DNA from: JACCSI01 sp035575715
GTDB lineage: Bacteria; Acidobacteriota; Vicinamibacteria; Vicinamibacterales; UBA2999
Assembly (NCBI GenBank): GCA_035575715.1
Contig: DATLXN010000014.1
Span: forward strand, 83,481 to 147,480
Direction: 5' to 3'
DNA: 64,000 bases
Below are positions 23,271 through 36,463 of the stretch, one piece after another (position 1 is the stretch's first letter; each line of letters opens with the position of its first letter). The position numbers and the translations under genes are program-made. The notes beneath the pieces are model-generated. The model ran no database searches. It worked only from the letters and a program-made list of their open reading frames with translations, and was not told the origin of the DNA.

Positions 23271-24306
23271 TTTCGTCGCCGTGCAGCAGCGAGCCGTGAT
23301 CGCTGCGCCGGCCCCGGCCCTCGACGGCGTAAGTGCGCGGTCGATCTGGCGTCATCGCGCGGATGGCGTGACACCGATCGAGCGTTTGATCGGGACCCTT
23401 GAGAACCTGACGCTGATCCAGAGCGCCCTGGAGTCTGGCGATCGCCGCCAAACGGAAGACTTGACCAGCGATCTGTTCGCCCAGGTGTTCACCGATGCAC
23501 GCGAAGTGTGCCGGGAGTTCGACCTCGAGACCGCGCGCGTCCGCGCCGACTTTGCCCTCGCGGCGTTCGAGTCCGGGCGATTGGACAAGTTGGGAAGCGA
23601 GACGGCCGAACTGGTCCGGCACATTCGCCATGACGTCGAGTCCTGCTCCGTCTACCCGTTGCCTCACGATCGGCTGTGGGGCTTCAAGTTCAGCGCCAGT
23701 GAGAAAGCCGCCGCCGCGTTTCCCCTGGCGCAGGCCGAAGTTGCCGAAGGGGGCCGTTGCTTCACGCTCGGTCACTACAACGCGACGGTGTTTCAGATGA
23801 TGCGCGCCGCGTATCACGGCGTCCATGCGCTGGCCGCGGCGGTCGACTCCAAGCGCGCGGTCGCCGCCGGGGCCGTGGATTGGTCCGCTTTGGCGAACCA
23901 TGTCGAGGCGCGCGTCGCCGCTGTCGATAAATGGCGCACTGACGAAGAACGCGCCGCGGCCCACGCCTTCCTGAGCGACGCGCTGCGCGACGTGCGCGGC
24001 TTGCACGAGTGCGCCAAACAGCTCGCCGACCCGGGTCATGTGTTCGATGAAACGCGGGCACTGACCGTGTGCCACACCACCCGCGACTTTATCGATCGAC
24101 TGGCACGGCGCATCACTGAAGCGCAGGCCCGCCCCCTGACCCGAGTGGACTTCGCCGTGCCCGGCGCGGAGCTGGCAGCGCGCGATAACCTGCGGTCGAT
24201 GCCGCGCGCGCGACGGGTCGTGACCGGTGCTGACCGAATGGCGATCGCCGCCGACCGCCCTGAATCAAGGGTGCCTGGCACCGACGTAACAGAAGGACAC
24301 GAGTAG
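23254..24306 (+). CDS. Hypothetical protein
   Basis: A roughly 350-residue cytoplasmic, mostly helical protein; GTG start at 23254 (another GTG is at 23281). The open frame begins at 23128, but the first part is Arg-rich and looks like an out-of-frame shadow. Distinct stretches include HRADGVTPIERLIGTLENL, YPLPHDRLWGF, GRCFTLGHYNATVFQMMRAA and HAFLSDALRDVRGLHECAKQ; the middle resembles HEPN-like helical domains in style but I cannot confirm this. It overlaps the preceding frame by 17 bases and is convergent with rho. Function unknown. Confidence 0.65.
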   Translation: MIAAGDFVAVQQRAVIAAPAPALDGVSARSIWRHRADGVTPIERLIGTLENLTLIQSALESGDRRQTEDLTSDLFAQVFTDAREVCREFDLETARVRADFALAAFESGRLDKLGSETAELVRHIRHDVESCSVYPLPHDRLWGFKFSASEKAAAAFPLAQAEVAEGGRCFTLGHYNATVFQMMRAAYHGVHALAAAVDSKRAVAAGAVDWSALANHVEARVAAVDKWRTDEERAAAHAFLSDALRDVRGLHECAKQLADPGHVFDETRALTVCHTTRDFIDRLARRITEAQARPLTRVDFAVPGAELAARDNLRSMPRARRVVTGADRMAIAADRPESRVPGTDVTEGHE

Positions 24307-24315
24307 CCGCTTCTG

Positions 24316-25647
<1,332 letters not shown>

Positions 25648-26249
25648 AGTTCCTTCAACCCTTCGCCGGTCTGCGCGGAAGCCGCCAGCACCGGACCATC
25701 GTGTAGCTGTTCGAGCTCTTTCAAGTGCCGCACGCGCTCGCTGCGTGTCAGCTTGTCAACCTTGGTGGCAATCACGACTCGCGCAACATCGACTTGCGAG
25801 AGCCAACTCCAGGCGTGCCCATCGGGCGCCAGCCCGGGGTGGCGGCTGTCAACCAGCAACAGCACCCCTTTGAGCCGACCCCCGGCATGGGCCGCGAAAT
25901 AGCTGCCGGTGATCGCTTCAAACTCGCGCTTGGACGCCTCGCCCCCCCTCGCGTACCCGTACCCGGGGAGGTCGACGAGATAGAAGGGAGGCGGCCCATC
26001 AGGCGTCACCCGGTAGAAGTTCGCCAGGCGGGTCTTGCCGGGCGCGGCACTGGTCCGCGCGATTTTCTTTTTCACCAGCGCGTTAATCAAGCTCGATTTG
26101 CCGACGTTAGACCGCCCGGCAAAGGCCAGCTCCGGCAGGGCTTCTCGTGGAAACCCCTCCGGTGAGGTCGCGCTCGTGATGAATTCTGCGGTCACGTTCT
26201 CGGACGGGTGGATCGACCCGTCCGACCTGACCGGCCCGGCTGACCCGAC

Positions 26250-28634
<2,385 letters not shown>

Positions 28635-28641
28635 AAGTAAC

Positions 28642-28690
28642 AGTGCTGAGTGCCAGGTGCCGAGGGCCGTGTGCGGCGCTTCGGTGCCAG
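28642..28690. repeat. Degenerate heptanucleotide repeat between clpX and lon
   Basis: The gap reads in 7-base steps as AGTGCTG, AGTGCCA, GGTGCCG, AGGGCCG, TGTGCGG and further degenerate units. The first unit is identical to that of the array at 33972-34013. It precedes the lon start on the minus strand and so lies in its leader. Confidence 0.5.
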
Positions 28691-28732
28691 GTCAAGGTGC
28701 CCAGGCCGTGAACGACCCTGGCGGCGATTGGT

Positions 28733-29983
<1,251 letters not shown>

Positions 29984-30012
29984 TCGCCTTCTTGTCTCCC
30001 GGAACTTCTAGG

Positions 30013-30627
30013 TTACACCCGTTTACGGATGACGTCGTCAATAATTCCGTATTCTTTGCCCTGCTCAGCCGACATGATGTAGTCGCGTTCGGTGTCGGTC
30101 TGAATCCGCTTCACATCTTGTCCGGTGTGCTGCACGAGGATCTCATTGATCCGCACGCGCATGCGCAAGATCTCTTTCGCGGCGAGATCGATATCGGTCG
30201 CCTGGCCACCCAGACCAGACAGCCAGGGCTGGTGGATCAGGATGCGCGAATTCGGCAGCGAGAAGCGTTTGCCCTTGTGACCCGCCGCCAACAACACGGC
30301 CGCAATCGACGCCGCCTGGCCAATGCAGTAGGTCTGCACGTCGGGACGGATAAATTGCATCGTGTCGTAGATCGCAAAGCCGGCAGTGATCGATCCGCCC
30401 GGGCTGTTGATGTAGAGCAGGATGTCCTTGTCCGGATCTTCCGCTTCGAGGAAGAGCATCTGCGCGATCACCAGATTGGCGATGCCATCGTCGATCGGCG
30501 TGCCGATGAAGATGATGTTGTCTTTAAGGAGACGCGAAAAAATGTCGTAGGCGCGTTCGCCGCGATTGGTCTGTTCGACGACCATCGGGACGAGCTGATT
30601 GTGGGCAGCGCTCATCAGGGAACTCAT
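30013..30627 (-). CDS. clpP: ATP-dependent Clp protease proteolytic subunit ClpP
   Basis: A 204-residue ClpP serine peptidase. The triad is S107 (GQAASIAAVLL), H132 (ILIHQPW) and about D181 (TERDYIM). INSPGGSITAGFAIYDTM forms the oxyanion region. The position after the nucleophile is usually Met-Gly (ASMGA) and here is Ile-Ala (ASIAA), a mild deviation also seen in some lineages. An internal ATG at codon 5 is a possible alternative start. It follows tig and precedes clpX and lon, the usual trigger-factor/Clp/Lon order. Confidence 0.97.
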   Translation of the reverse strand: MSSLMSAAHNQLVPMVVEQTNRGERAYDIFSRLLKDNIIFIGTPIDDGIANLVIAQMLFLEAEDPDKDILLYINSPGGSITAGFAIYDTMQFIRPDVQTYCIGQAASIAAVLLAAGHKGKRFSLPNSRILIHQPWLSGLGGQATDIDLAAKEILRMRVRINEILVQHTGQDVKRIQTDTERDYIMSAEQGKEYGIIDDVIRKRV

Positions 30628-30715
30628 GTATCTGGTCGATGTCTTGTGTCGGGAAGTGGACGCGGAAGGTCTAGACCTCCTCCAGTGTAACTCCCTTATT
30701 ACTTATCGGGCGAGC

Positions 30716-30745
30716 GGCCTCTGTCTCAATAGGCCTCCAGAGGCC
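30716..30745. terminator. Hairpin between tig and clpP
   Basis: GGCCTCTG pairs with CAGAGGCC across 14 bases, with a smaller GGCGA/TCGCC hairpin beside it. It lies in the 174-base gap between tig and clpP and may attenuate or separate their transcripts. A 12 bp palindrome AGGTCTAGACCT (30667-30678) lies between it and the clpP start and could be an operator. Confidence 0.4.
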
Positions 30746-30801
30746 AAACGGCGAGTTTCTTCGGTCGCCCAATGACAGAATTGTAATACCGGCGACGCGC
30801 C

Positions 30802-32088
30802 TCACCCGGTGATTCGGGCCTGTTGCATCACATGCGATAAGGCTTTTTCGCGTCGCAGGCCGGCGGCGAGGCGGCCGAGCCCACCTTCTTGCTCGAGTCG
30901 GGACCGAACAGCCGGGATGGTCAGACCAGACCGCGCCGAGTATTTTTCCAGCTCGGCGTCGATATCCTCCTCGGTGACGTCCACGTGGTCACGCTTGGCG
31001 ATCTCGTCGAGGACCAACGCCGACGCGACGGCTTCGGTCGACGGCTCGCGTTGACCTTCACGGAAGGCCGCCCAATCAATATTCGTCGTGCGCGGATCGA
31101 TCCGCTGATCCATCAAACGGCGAGCGAACTCTTCGACGCGACGGTCGATCTCACGCTCGACTAATGACACCGGGACGGGAAACGGTACCCGCGTCGCGAT
31201 CTTCTTGAGGATCTCGGCACGCACCTGGCGCTCTGAGGCTTCGCGCGCTTCGGCCTCGAGATCATCGCGCACCCGGCCGCGCAACGCGTCGAGCGTCTCG
31301 AACTCGCCGAGATCCTTGGCGAACTCATCATCGAGGGTTGGGACGATGCGTTGCCGGACGTCATGGACGGCGACGTTGTAGTCCACATCGGTGCCGGCCA
31401 GTTCAGGCATCGTGTAATCGTCCGGGAATCGCAGACGAAAGGACTTGGTGCCGCCGGCACTCAGGCCACGCAGTTGATCATCGAACCCCGGCGGGTTGGC
31501 GGCCGCACCAAGTTCAACCGGCACCCGTTCGTGCTTGGTCTTTTCGCCGGCCTGACCTTCCTTGTCGAACGGCTGGCGTTCGAGATCGACGACCACGGTG
31601 TGACCGTCGCCGACCATGCCGTTTTCAACTGGCTCGAAGCGCGCGGCCCGATCGCGCAGTTGTTGCAGCGCCTGCGCGACAGCGTCATCGTCGATCGCCA
31701 CTGCCGCGCGGCTCGCCTCGAGGTCGCCGAACTGGCCCGGATCGAACGGTGGCAGGACATCAAATTCCGCTTTGAAGGTGAGCGGCTGTCCCTCTTCGAC
31801 CTTGATGTCGCGAATATCGGGCGTATCGACCGGTTCAACCCCGCGTTCGGTCAGCGCCTCGCCGACGGCGCGCTCGACTAATCCATGGGCAACGTCGTGA
31901 AGAATCTGGTTCTTGAATTTCTTGCGGACCACGGTGGCCGGCACCTTACCGGGCCGAAAGCCCGGCAGGCGCGCCTCCCGGCTGTATTTGGTGGCGATCC
32001 GCGAGATCTCGGCGTCGACAACGTCGGACGGGATCTCGACCATCAGGTTCTTGCGTGTTTCGTTGATGTCGAGGAGTTCAGTTTTCAT
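30802..32088 (-). CDS. tig: Trigger factor
   Basis: A 428-residue ribosome-bound chaperone and prolyl isomerase. The ribosome-binding tail is MKTELLDINETRKNLMVEIP with ARLPGFRPGKVP, close to the GFRxGKxP signature. The FKBP-like domain (VGDGHTVVVDL, FRLRFPDDYTMPELAG) follows, then the helical C-terminal arms. The open frame extends to 32169, but homology starts at the ATG of 32088. It assists folding of nascent chains and heads the tig-clpP-clpX-lon run. TATAGAT lies four bases upstream of the ATG, a possible -10. Confidence 0.96.
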   Translation of the reverse strand: MKTELLDINETRKNLMVEIPSDVVDAEISRIATKYSREARLPGFRPGKVPATVVRKKFKNQILHDVAHGLVERAVGEALTERGVEPVDTPDIRDIKVEEGQPLTFKAEFDVLPPFDPGQFGDLEASRAAVAIDDDAVAQALQQLRDRAARFEPVENGMVGDGHTVVVDLERQPFDKEGQAGEKTKHERVPVELGAAANPPGFDDQLRGLSAGGTKSFRLRFPDDYTMPELAGTDVDYNVAVHDVRQRIVPTLDDEFAKDLGEFETLDALRGRVRDDLEAEAREASERQVRAEILKKIATRVPFPVPVSLVEREIDRRVEEFARRLMDQRIDPRTTNIDWAAFREGQREPSTEAVASALVLDEIAKRDHVDVTEEDIDAELEKYSARSGLTIPAVRSRLEQEGGLGRLAAGLRREKALSHVMQQARITG

Positions 32089-32215
32089 GTGATCTATAAA
32101 AGGTAGCCCTTCGACTTGCAGTTTGCCCGACTCGCTCAGGGCATTCGACATGTCGCGTGGGCTTGCCATGAGCGAGCCGGGCGGCGGCCCATGGCAGGCC
32201 GCACGGTGAGTCGAA

Positions 32216-32302
32216 TGGTGCGAAAGGGGGGACTCGAACCCCCATAGCCTTGCGGCTACCGGCTCCTAAGACCGGCGCGTCTGCCAGTTCCGCCACTCTC
32301 GC
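32216..32302 (-). tRNA. tRNA-Leu (anticodon UAG), CCA encoded
   Basis: Minus-strand cloverleaf starting GCGAGAGTGGCGGAACTGGC. The anticodon loop is CTTAGGA on a CCGGT/GCCGG stem (anticodon TAG, reading CUA), with a long variable arm AGCCGCAAGGCT, T-arm GGGGG-TTCGAGT-CCCCC, discriminator A and encoded CCA. It is a normal host leucine tRNA, upstream of tig on the same strand, and serves as comparison for the transposon tRNA. Confidence 0.95.
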
Positions 32303-32451
32303 ACACCGGAATCTGTAAGCGTAGCATCCTTGCAGTGGGTGATCCACCGCCCTACTCTGTGGCGTGTGTGCTCGAGTCGTCGGGCTGGTGGCCTGTCCCG
32401 TGAGCAAGGTCGCGCCACTAGATATTGCGGTCTCCAAGCTCTGCTGATACC

Positions 32452-32751
32452 ATGCGTAGTTCGATGAATGACTCAATCGTCTCCAGGGTGGATCTGTACC
32501 ACGGCCTCTTTCGCTGGGAGTCCGTCTCCGGCGGTGCCGCTGCTTTATCGCGTCACTCCGCTGCGCCAACCTCGATTCCCGATCCCCACGGACGGGTGCT
32601 GAAGGTGGCCACGGTCGATGCGAAAGCACGCGGCATCTGCCCCGCGTGCGCGTCAACGGGTCAAGGCGGCTACGTCTCATTCGTGCAGGATCTGCGGTTG
32701 GCTTATGCGTGCCCCAGCTGCCAAAAGCTGGTCTGGCTCAACGGCGCATAA
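32452..32751 (+). CDS. Hypothetical zinc-ribbon protein
   Basis: A 99-residue frame beginning MRSSMNDSIVSRVDLYHGLF; an internal ATG four codons later is an alternative start. The C-terminal half has two CxxC pairs, GICPACASTGQG and YACPSCQKLVW, spaced like a treble-clef or ribbon zinc site. The N-terminal half has no recognisable motif. It stands alone between tRNA-Leu and a heptad repeat that begins at its last base. Real coding is supported by the cysteine pattern only. Confidence 0.55.
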   Translation: MRSSMNDSIVSRVDLYHGLFRWESVSGGAAALSRHSAAPTSIPDPHGRVLKVATVDAKARGICPACASTGQGGYVSFVQDLRLAYACPSCQKLVWLNGA

Positions 32752-32786
32752 CAGTGGCCAGTGGCCAGTGGTCGGTGGTCGGTGGT
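32752..32786. repeat. Heptanucleotide tandem repeat (CAGTGGC/CGGTGGT)
   Basis: Five 7-base units follow the zinc-ribbon stop without a gap: CAGTGGC, CAGTGGC, CAGTGGT, CGGTGGT and CGGTGGT. The gradual change from unit to unit suggests stepwise duplication with mutation. Confidence 0.8.
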
Positions 32787-32840
32787 CGTGCCCGTGCCCC
32801 GGCGCGATACCGAGCCCGCACGGGCGAGCCCCTACCGCGT

Positions 32841-32900
32841 AGCGGTCCTGCCCGATGCGAAGCGAGGGTCCTACTGCGAGCGCAGCGAGCAGTCCTCACC
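32841..32900. repeat. GGTCCTAC-type dispersed repeat cluster
   Basis: CCTACCGCGTAGCGGTCCTG, then GAGGGTCCTACTGCGAGCGC and AGCGAGCAGTCC. Words and order resemble those between aguA and aguB (21757-21900). It lies downstream of the methylase gene, between convergent genes. Confidence 0.5.
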
Positions 32901-32906
32901 CGGTAA

Positions 32907-33824
32907 TCAGCCCACCGCGTTCGTCACACACAATTCCTCGATCACACCGCGGCGATCGCCACGCGTGTTGATCGACCGGCGCGCCGGCACACGCGAGCTG
33001 TGCAGTCCTGCGCGCTGTGCCGACCCATCGTCATACAGCGCGACGACGCTTGGCGCGGTGGAATTACTCACCAGGACGACAGCACCCTTGTTGGCGAGCG
33101 CGACGACGATGTCGCGGAGACGCGTCTGATCGGCATCGCTGAACCCGCGAGCCGTGTAGGAGCGGAAATTCGCGGTCGCGCTGAGCGGGGCGTACGGCGG
33201 GTCGAGATACACGAAATCGCCGCGGCCCGCGTCGTGGAGCACCGCTTCGAACGGCGCGGCGCGCAGCGACACGTTCGAGTCGGTCAACGCCGCAGCCGCC
33301 GCGCGCAAGCGCGCCGCATTGACGATCGGCGGATTGTCGTAACTGCCGGCCGGCACGTTGAAGTGGCCGGTAGCGTTTAGACGGAAGAGCCCGTTGTAGC
33401 CGGTGCGGTTTAAATACAGAAACATCGCTGCCAGCGGCACTGAAAAAAGGTCGGGATTCGCACCGTCCTGCCGCCACCGGTCGCGGCCTGGATTGAAGTG
33501 CTGATCCCGTACCGCGTAGTAATGCGCGCGGCCATGCTGTGTGTGGCCGGCAGCCAGTTCTTCGAGAGCCGCGATCAGCGCCTCTGTCGAATCTTGCACA
33601 CGCAAGTAGGTGCCGATCAGATCCCCGTTCTCATCGCTGAGGGTTGCAGCGGCATTCTGCAATCGACCGCTGCTGTGGAGATCGAAGAAGACCGCGCCGC
33701 TGCCAAGAAACGGTTCGTAATAGCGATTGAACGACCCGGGGTAAAACGGGCGCAGGTGCGACAGCAATTGCCGCTTGCCGCCCGCCCATTTGAGGAAGGG
33801 ACGCGTCTCGCTCGGTCGTGGCAC
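32907..33824 (-). CDS. dam: DNA adenine methyltransferase (Dam/D12 class)
   Basis: A 305-residue N6-adenine methyltransferase of the D12 class. FLKWAGGK (10-17) is the AdoMet-binding start motif, YEPFLGSGAVFFDL (36-49) is motif I and DPPY (208-211) the catalytic motif. NRTGYNGLFRLNATGHFNVP is the conserved region between them. No restriction enzyme lies beside it, so it is likely an orphan methylase acting in mismatch repair, replication or gene regulation; GATC specificity is probable but not proven. The C-terminal 50 residues are less conserved (QRAGLHSSRVPARRSINTRG). Confidence 0.9.
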   Translation of the reverse strand: MPRPSETRPFLKWAGGKRQLLSHLRPFYPGSFNRYYEPFLGSGAVFFDLHSSGRLQNAAATLSDENGDLIGTYLRVQDSTEALIAALEELAAGHTQHGRAHYYAVRDQHFNPGRDRWRQDGANPDLFSVPLAAMFLYLNRTGYNGLFRLNATGHFNVPAGSYDNPPIVNAARLRAAAAALTDSNVSLRAAPFEAVLHDAGRGDFVYLDPPYAPLSATANFRSYTARGFSDADQTRLRDIVVALANKGAVVLVSNSTAPSVVALYDDGSAQRAGLHSSRVPARRSINTRGDRRGVIEELCVTNAVG

Positions 33825-33971
33825 GGGCGGCTATCTTACTTGCTCAGAACACCGCGTCCTTGTCAGCCCACCATCAACCGCGACCGTCACGGTGAGGAGC
33901 GCGCCCCGGGCGGGCGACGACCACCCTACCGCCTAACCCTTCCCTGTCTCAGATCCGATACAGGGTGGGGA

Positions 33972-34013
33972 AGTGCTGAGTGCTGAGTGCGAAGTGCTGA
34001 GTGCGAAGTGCTG
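33972..34013. repeat. Heptanucleotide tandem repeat (AGTGCTG/AGTGCGA)
   Basis: Six clear 7-base units, alternating AGTGCTG and AGTGCGA, then degenerate GGGTGGC and GGGTGCC units to about 34034. It is part of the 478-base gap between the methylase and the polysaccharide locus. The first 147 bases of that gap show nothing I can name. Confidence 0.8.
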
Positions 34014-34095
34014 GGGTGGCGGGTGCCGGTGCGGGGCGGTCGGGCGCGCTGCCTTTCGCACTTTTGCACCCGCCCGTCCACCTCTGCAGCCTCGC

Positions 34096-34189
34096 CTAGA
34101 CACCTAGACACCTAGACACCTGGCACCTGGCACCCGGCAGCTGGCACCTGGCACCTGGCCCCTGGCACCTGGCACTTAGCACTTAGCAG
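34096..34189. repeat. Octa/heptanucleotide tandem repeat (CTAGACAC, CTGGCAC, TTAGCAC)
   Basis: Three 8-base CTAGACAC units are followed by ten 7-base units, mostly CTGGCAC, ending TTAGCAC and TTAGCAG. The last units are the inverse complement style of the AGTGCTG array 90 bases away, so the two arrays could pair. It lies just upstream of the candidate promoter of the polysaccharide locus. Confidence 0.8.
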
Positions 34190-34209
34190 TGTCACTCCCC
34201 CGTATCTGT

Positions 34210-34277
34210 TTGACACCGTCAGGTTTTGGGCGCATCATTCTCTTCTATTGGGGTCTATTAAGACATATAAAGTCTTA
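34210..34277 (+). promoter_or_regulatory. Candidate promoter and operator of the polysaccharide locus
   Basis: TTGACA at 34210-34215 is followed after 17 bases by CATCAT (34233-34238), a weak -10. Further on, TAAGAC (34259-34264) and GTCTTA (34272-34277) form an inverted repeat around ATATAAA, in an unusually AT-rich stretch 26 bases before the first start codon. This is the only obvious promoter-like region before about 29 kb of co-directional genes. Confidence 0.45.
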
Positions 34278-34302
34278 TGGAGTCCGAATTGAGTGGCTGT
34301 AG

Positions 34303-34974
34303 ATGATTCACCGCTGTAAGCGAGAGGGCGAAGCTGTCTCATCGAGACACTGGTGCTGGAGTTCAGTTGTGTTGCTGAGTTGCTGCATTGGTTGTGCGTC
34401 TGGGACAGAGCCGTATCCGAGCTACGACTTGTACACGCGTCGGCTGACTCGTCTCGATCTGGATACCAACCAGAACGGGCGCGTCGATCAACGCACGTAT
34501 CTGAACGGCAACGTTCCGCTACGGTCCGAGTTGGATCTCGATGATGACGGGCGCGTCGATCGATGGGAGTACGTCGACGCGCAAGGCACGCTGGTCACCG
34601 TCGGGGCCTCGAGCCGCAACGATGGTGTCGAGGATCGCTGGACGACAGTCGCCGAGATCAACGGCGAACGTCGGCTGACGATTTCAACGGGCCGGACACG
34701 CCAGATCGATCGGTGGGAATTTTTCCGCGGCGACCAACTCGTACGTGTGGAAGAGGACAGCAACGAAGACGGCAGACCGGACAAGTGGGAGACCTTCGAA
34801 GCAGGTCGGCTGCGACTGCTGGCGTTTGACACGACGCGCGTCACGGGACGGCCCGACACGCGGCTGGTGTATGACGCGGCAGGCAAGGTCGAGCGGGCCG
34901 AAAGGGATCCCGATGGTGATGGACGGTTTGCAGTGGTGTCGCCGGACCAGATCCCGGCAGGAGCAATACGGTGA
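34303..34974 (+). CDS. Lipoprotein with calcium-loop-like repeats
   Basis: A 223-residue exported protein. The N-terminus has a basic region and hydrophobic core ending SSVVLLSCCIGCASG, a plausible though not perfect lipobox with Cys at about residue 31. The mature part has several Asp/Asn-rich loops of the D-x-N/D-x-D/N-G-x-x-D type (DTNQNGRVDQ, DLDDDGRVDR, DSNEDGRPDK, DPDGDGRFAV), as in calcium-binding EF-hand/thrombospondin-type repeats. It is the first gene of the polysaccharide locus and overlaps the HTH gene by 4 bases. A structural or sensing role at the envelope is inferred; I do not recognise the family. Confidence 0.75.
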   Translation: MIHRCKREGEAVSSRHWCWSSVVLLSCCIGCASGTEPYPSYDLYTRRLTRLDLDTNQNGRVDQRTYLNGNVPLRSELDLDDDGRVDRWEYVDAQGTLVTVGASSRNDGVEDRWTTVAEINGERRLTISTGRTRQIDRWEFFRGDQLVRVEEDSNEDGRPDKWETFEAGRLRLLAFDTTRVTGRPDTRLVYDAAGKVERAERDPDGDGRFAVVSPDQIPAGAIR

Positions 34975-35219
34975 TTGAAACGAAAGCACCCATTGGCGTG
35001 TCGGAAGCCTTAGCCCAGTTCGGTCTCGATGGACACGGCGTCGCGTCATTGCGCGAAGCGCGCCGCACCTTCGAACGCAGCTATATTTTGGCGGTGCTCG
35101 AGCAGCACCAATGGCGGGTCGGCGCGGCCGCACGCGCCCTGGGATTACAGCGGCCGAACCTTTATCGCAAAGCGCGTCAGCTGAGCATCAAGTTGAAACC
35201 TGAGGACAGCCAACCATGA
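34971..35219 (+). CDS. Small Fis-type HTH DNA-binding protein
   Basis: An 82-residue protein, GTG start overlapping the lipoprotein stop. The C-terminal half (FERSYILAVLEQHQWRVGAA, ARALGLQRPNLYRKARQL) is the Fis-family helix-turn-helix found at the C-terminus of NtrC-type activators. The AAA+ and receiver domains are absent, so it is a stand-alone DNA-binding domain. It overlaps the barrel gene by 4 bases and probably regulates the polysaccharide locus; the AAGAC/GTCTT inverted repeat upstream is a candidate site. Confidence 0.82.
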   Translation: MIETKAPIGVSEALAQFGLDGHGVASLREARRTFERSYILAVLEQHQWRVGAAARALGLQRPNLYRKARQLSIKLKPEDSQP

Positions 35220-36463
35220 CGATTCGCGTTACCGGGCGCGGCCGGCACGCCACAATCGTCGCGGCGCTACTCCTCATGGTGCCGATGGCGACGTTCGCGC
35301 AATCCGGTCCGCTGACCGGATCGCTGCCGGAAGTCGAACCTGCCGACTACGACTTTCGCCTCGGGCCGTTCCTGTTTTCGCCGAACGTGAGCATCACTGA
35401 AGCGGGAGTCGACACCAACGTCTTCGACGAGCCTGTCGATCCGAAGCGGGACTACATGTTGACGCTGACGCCCGACATGCAGATCTACGCGCGCACCGGT
35501 TTGCTGCTGTTCAGCGGCGTCACGTCGAACGATTTCACTTACTACCACGAGTACCAGAGTGAGCGATCGATCAGCCGCAACTATCGCGGCCGTCTCGAGT
35601 TCCTGCTCAGTCGAGTCCGTCCATGGATCGCCGGCGCGCACGCCCAGAAGCGCACCCGCCCAAACGATGAGATCGATCTGCGCGCCCGTCGCGCGGAGAT
35701 CGAGCTCTCGGGCGGAGTCGGCTTCGAGATCTCGCCGCTCGCCCGATTTTTTGTGATGGGGTCGCGGCTGCGGACGCGGTTTGACGACAATCAAATCTTT
35801 CGCGCCACCGACCTGGCGCAGACGCTCAATCGCCGCGAACAGGCGTTCTCTGGTGGCGTGCGCATCCAGGCCACGCCCTTCACCATCGTGACGCTGTCGG
35901 GCGGGATCAGCCGTGATCGATTTGACCAGACCGGTAGCCGCAATGCCGAAACGAGGGGCGCGACGGTGGAGGTGGAATTTTCATCAGAGGCCATCGTCCG
36001 CGGGCGCGCCGAGTTGAGCTTCGACGATTTCAAACCGGATAATCCGTCGATCCCGTCCTACCGCGGAATCACCGGCGCTGCAGCGCTGACCTATACCGTG
36101 CTCGACCGCGCGACGGTCACCGGCGAGTTTACCCGCGGCGTGCAGTACTCCTTTGAAACCTCGGAGTCGTATTTCATCGATACCGGTGCGGATGTCACCT
36201 GGACGCAGAAATTATTCGGGCCGTGGGACGTCCAGGGGCGCTATTCCCGTCAGTGGCTGGACTATGCCGAAGTCGGCGTCGCCGCAGTCAGCGGCAGCAA
36301 CCCAGCGGTCAACGCCTATCAGGTGGGCGTCGGCTACAATCTTCAGGACAACTCCCGTCTTGGTTTCAATTACGAGTACGCCGAACGCGTGTCCGACGCT
36401 CGTCCGGACCGGCGATTTAACCGCCGCCGCTTGTTCGGGTCTTATACGTACGGGTTCCGGTAA
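35216..36463 (+). CDS. Outer-membrane beta-barrel protein
   Basis: A 415-residue protein with a signal peptide (ATIVAALLLMVPMATFAQS). The rest is a series of short amphipathic strands with aromatic residues, such as GVTSNDFTYYHEYQSERSIS and VGYNLQDNSRLGFNYEYAER, ending in Phe-Arg as barrel proteins often do. Such barrels of about 400 residues accompany polysaccharide export genes in bacteria with Wza-like lipoproteins and may help pass polymer through the outer membrane. It overlaps the Wza-like gene by one base. The family is recognised only in general terms. Confidence 0.75.
   Translation: MTIRVTGRGRHATIVAALLLMVPMATFAQSGPLTGSLPEVEPADYDFRLGPFLFSPNVSITEAGVDTNVFDEPVDPKRDYMLTLTPDMQIYARTGLLLFSGVTSNDFTYYHEYQSERSISRNYRGRLEFLLSRVRPWIAGAHAQKRTRPNDEIDLRARRAEIELSGGVGFEISPLARFFVMGSRLRTRFDDNQIFRATDLAQTLNRREQAFSGGVRIQATPFTIVTLSGGISRDRFDQTGSRNAETRGATVEVEFSSEAIVRGRAELSFDDFKPDNPSIPSYRGITGAAALTYTVLDRATVTGEFTRGVQYSFETSESYFIDTGADVTWTQKLFGPWDVQGRYSRQWLDYAEVGVAAVSGSNPAVNAYQVGVGYNLQDNSRLGFNYEYAERVSDARPDRRFNRRRLFGSYTYGFR

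Noticed and set aside
32907..33824. Restriction-modification system around the Dam-type methylase
   Set aside because: No nuclease gene lies on either side; only repeats and a small zinc-ribbon frame.
34096..34189. CRISPR array
   Set aside because: The repeat unit is 7-8 bases without spacers and no cas genes are present.
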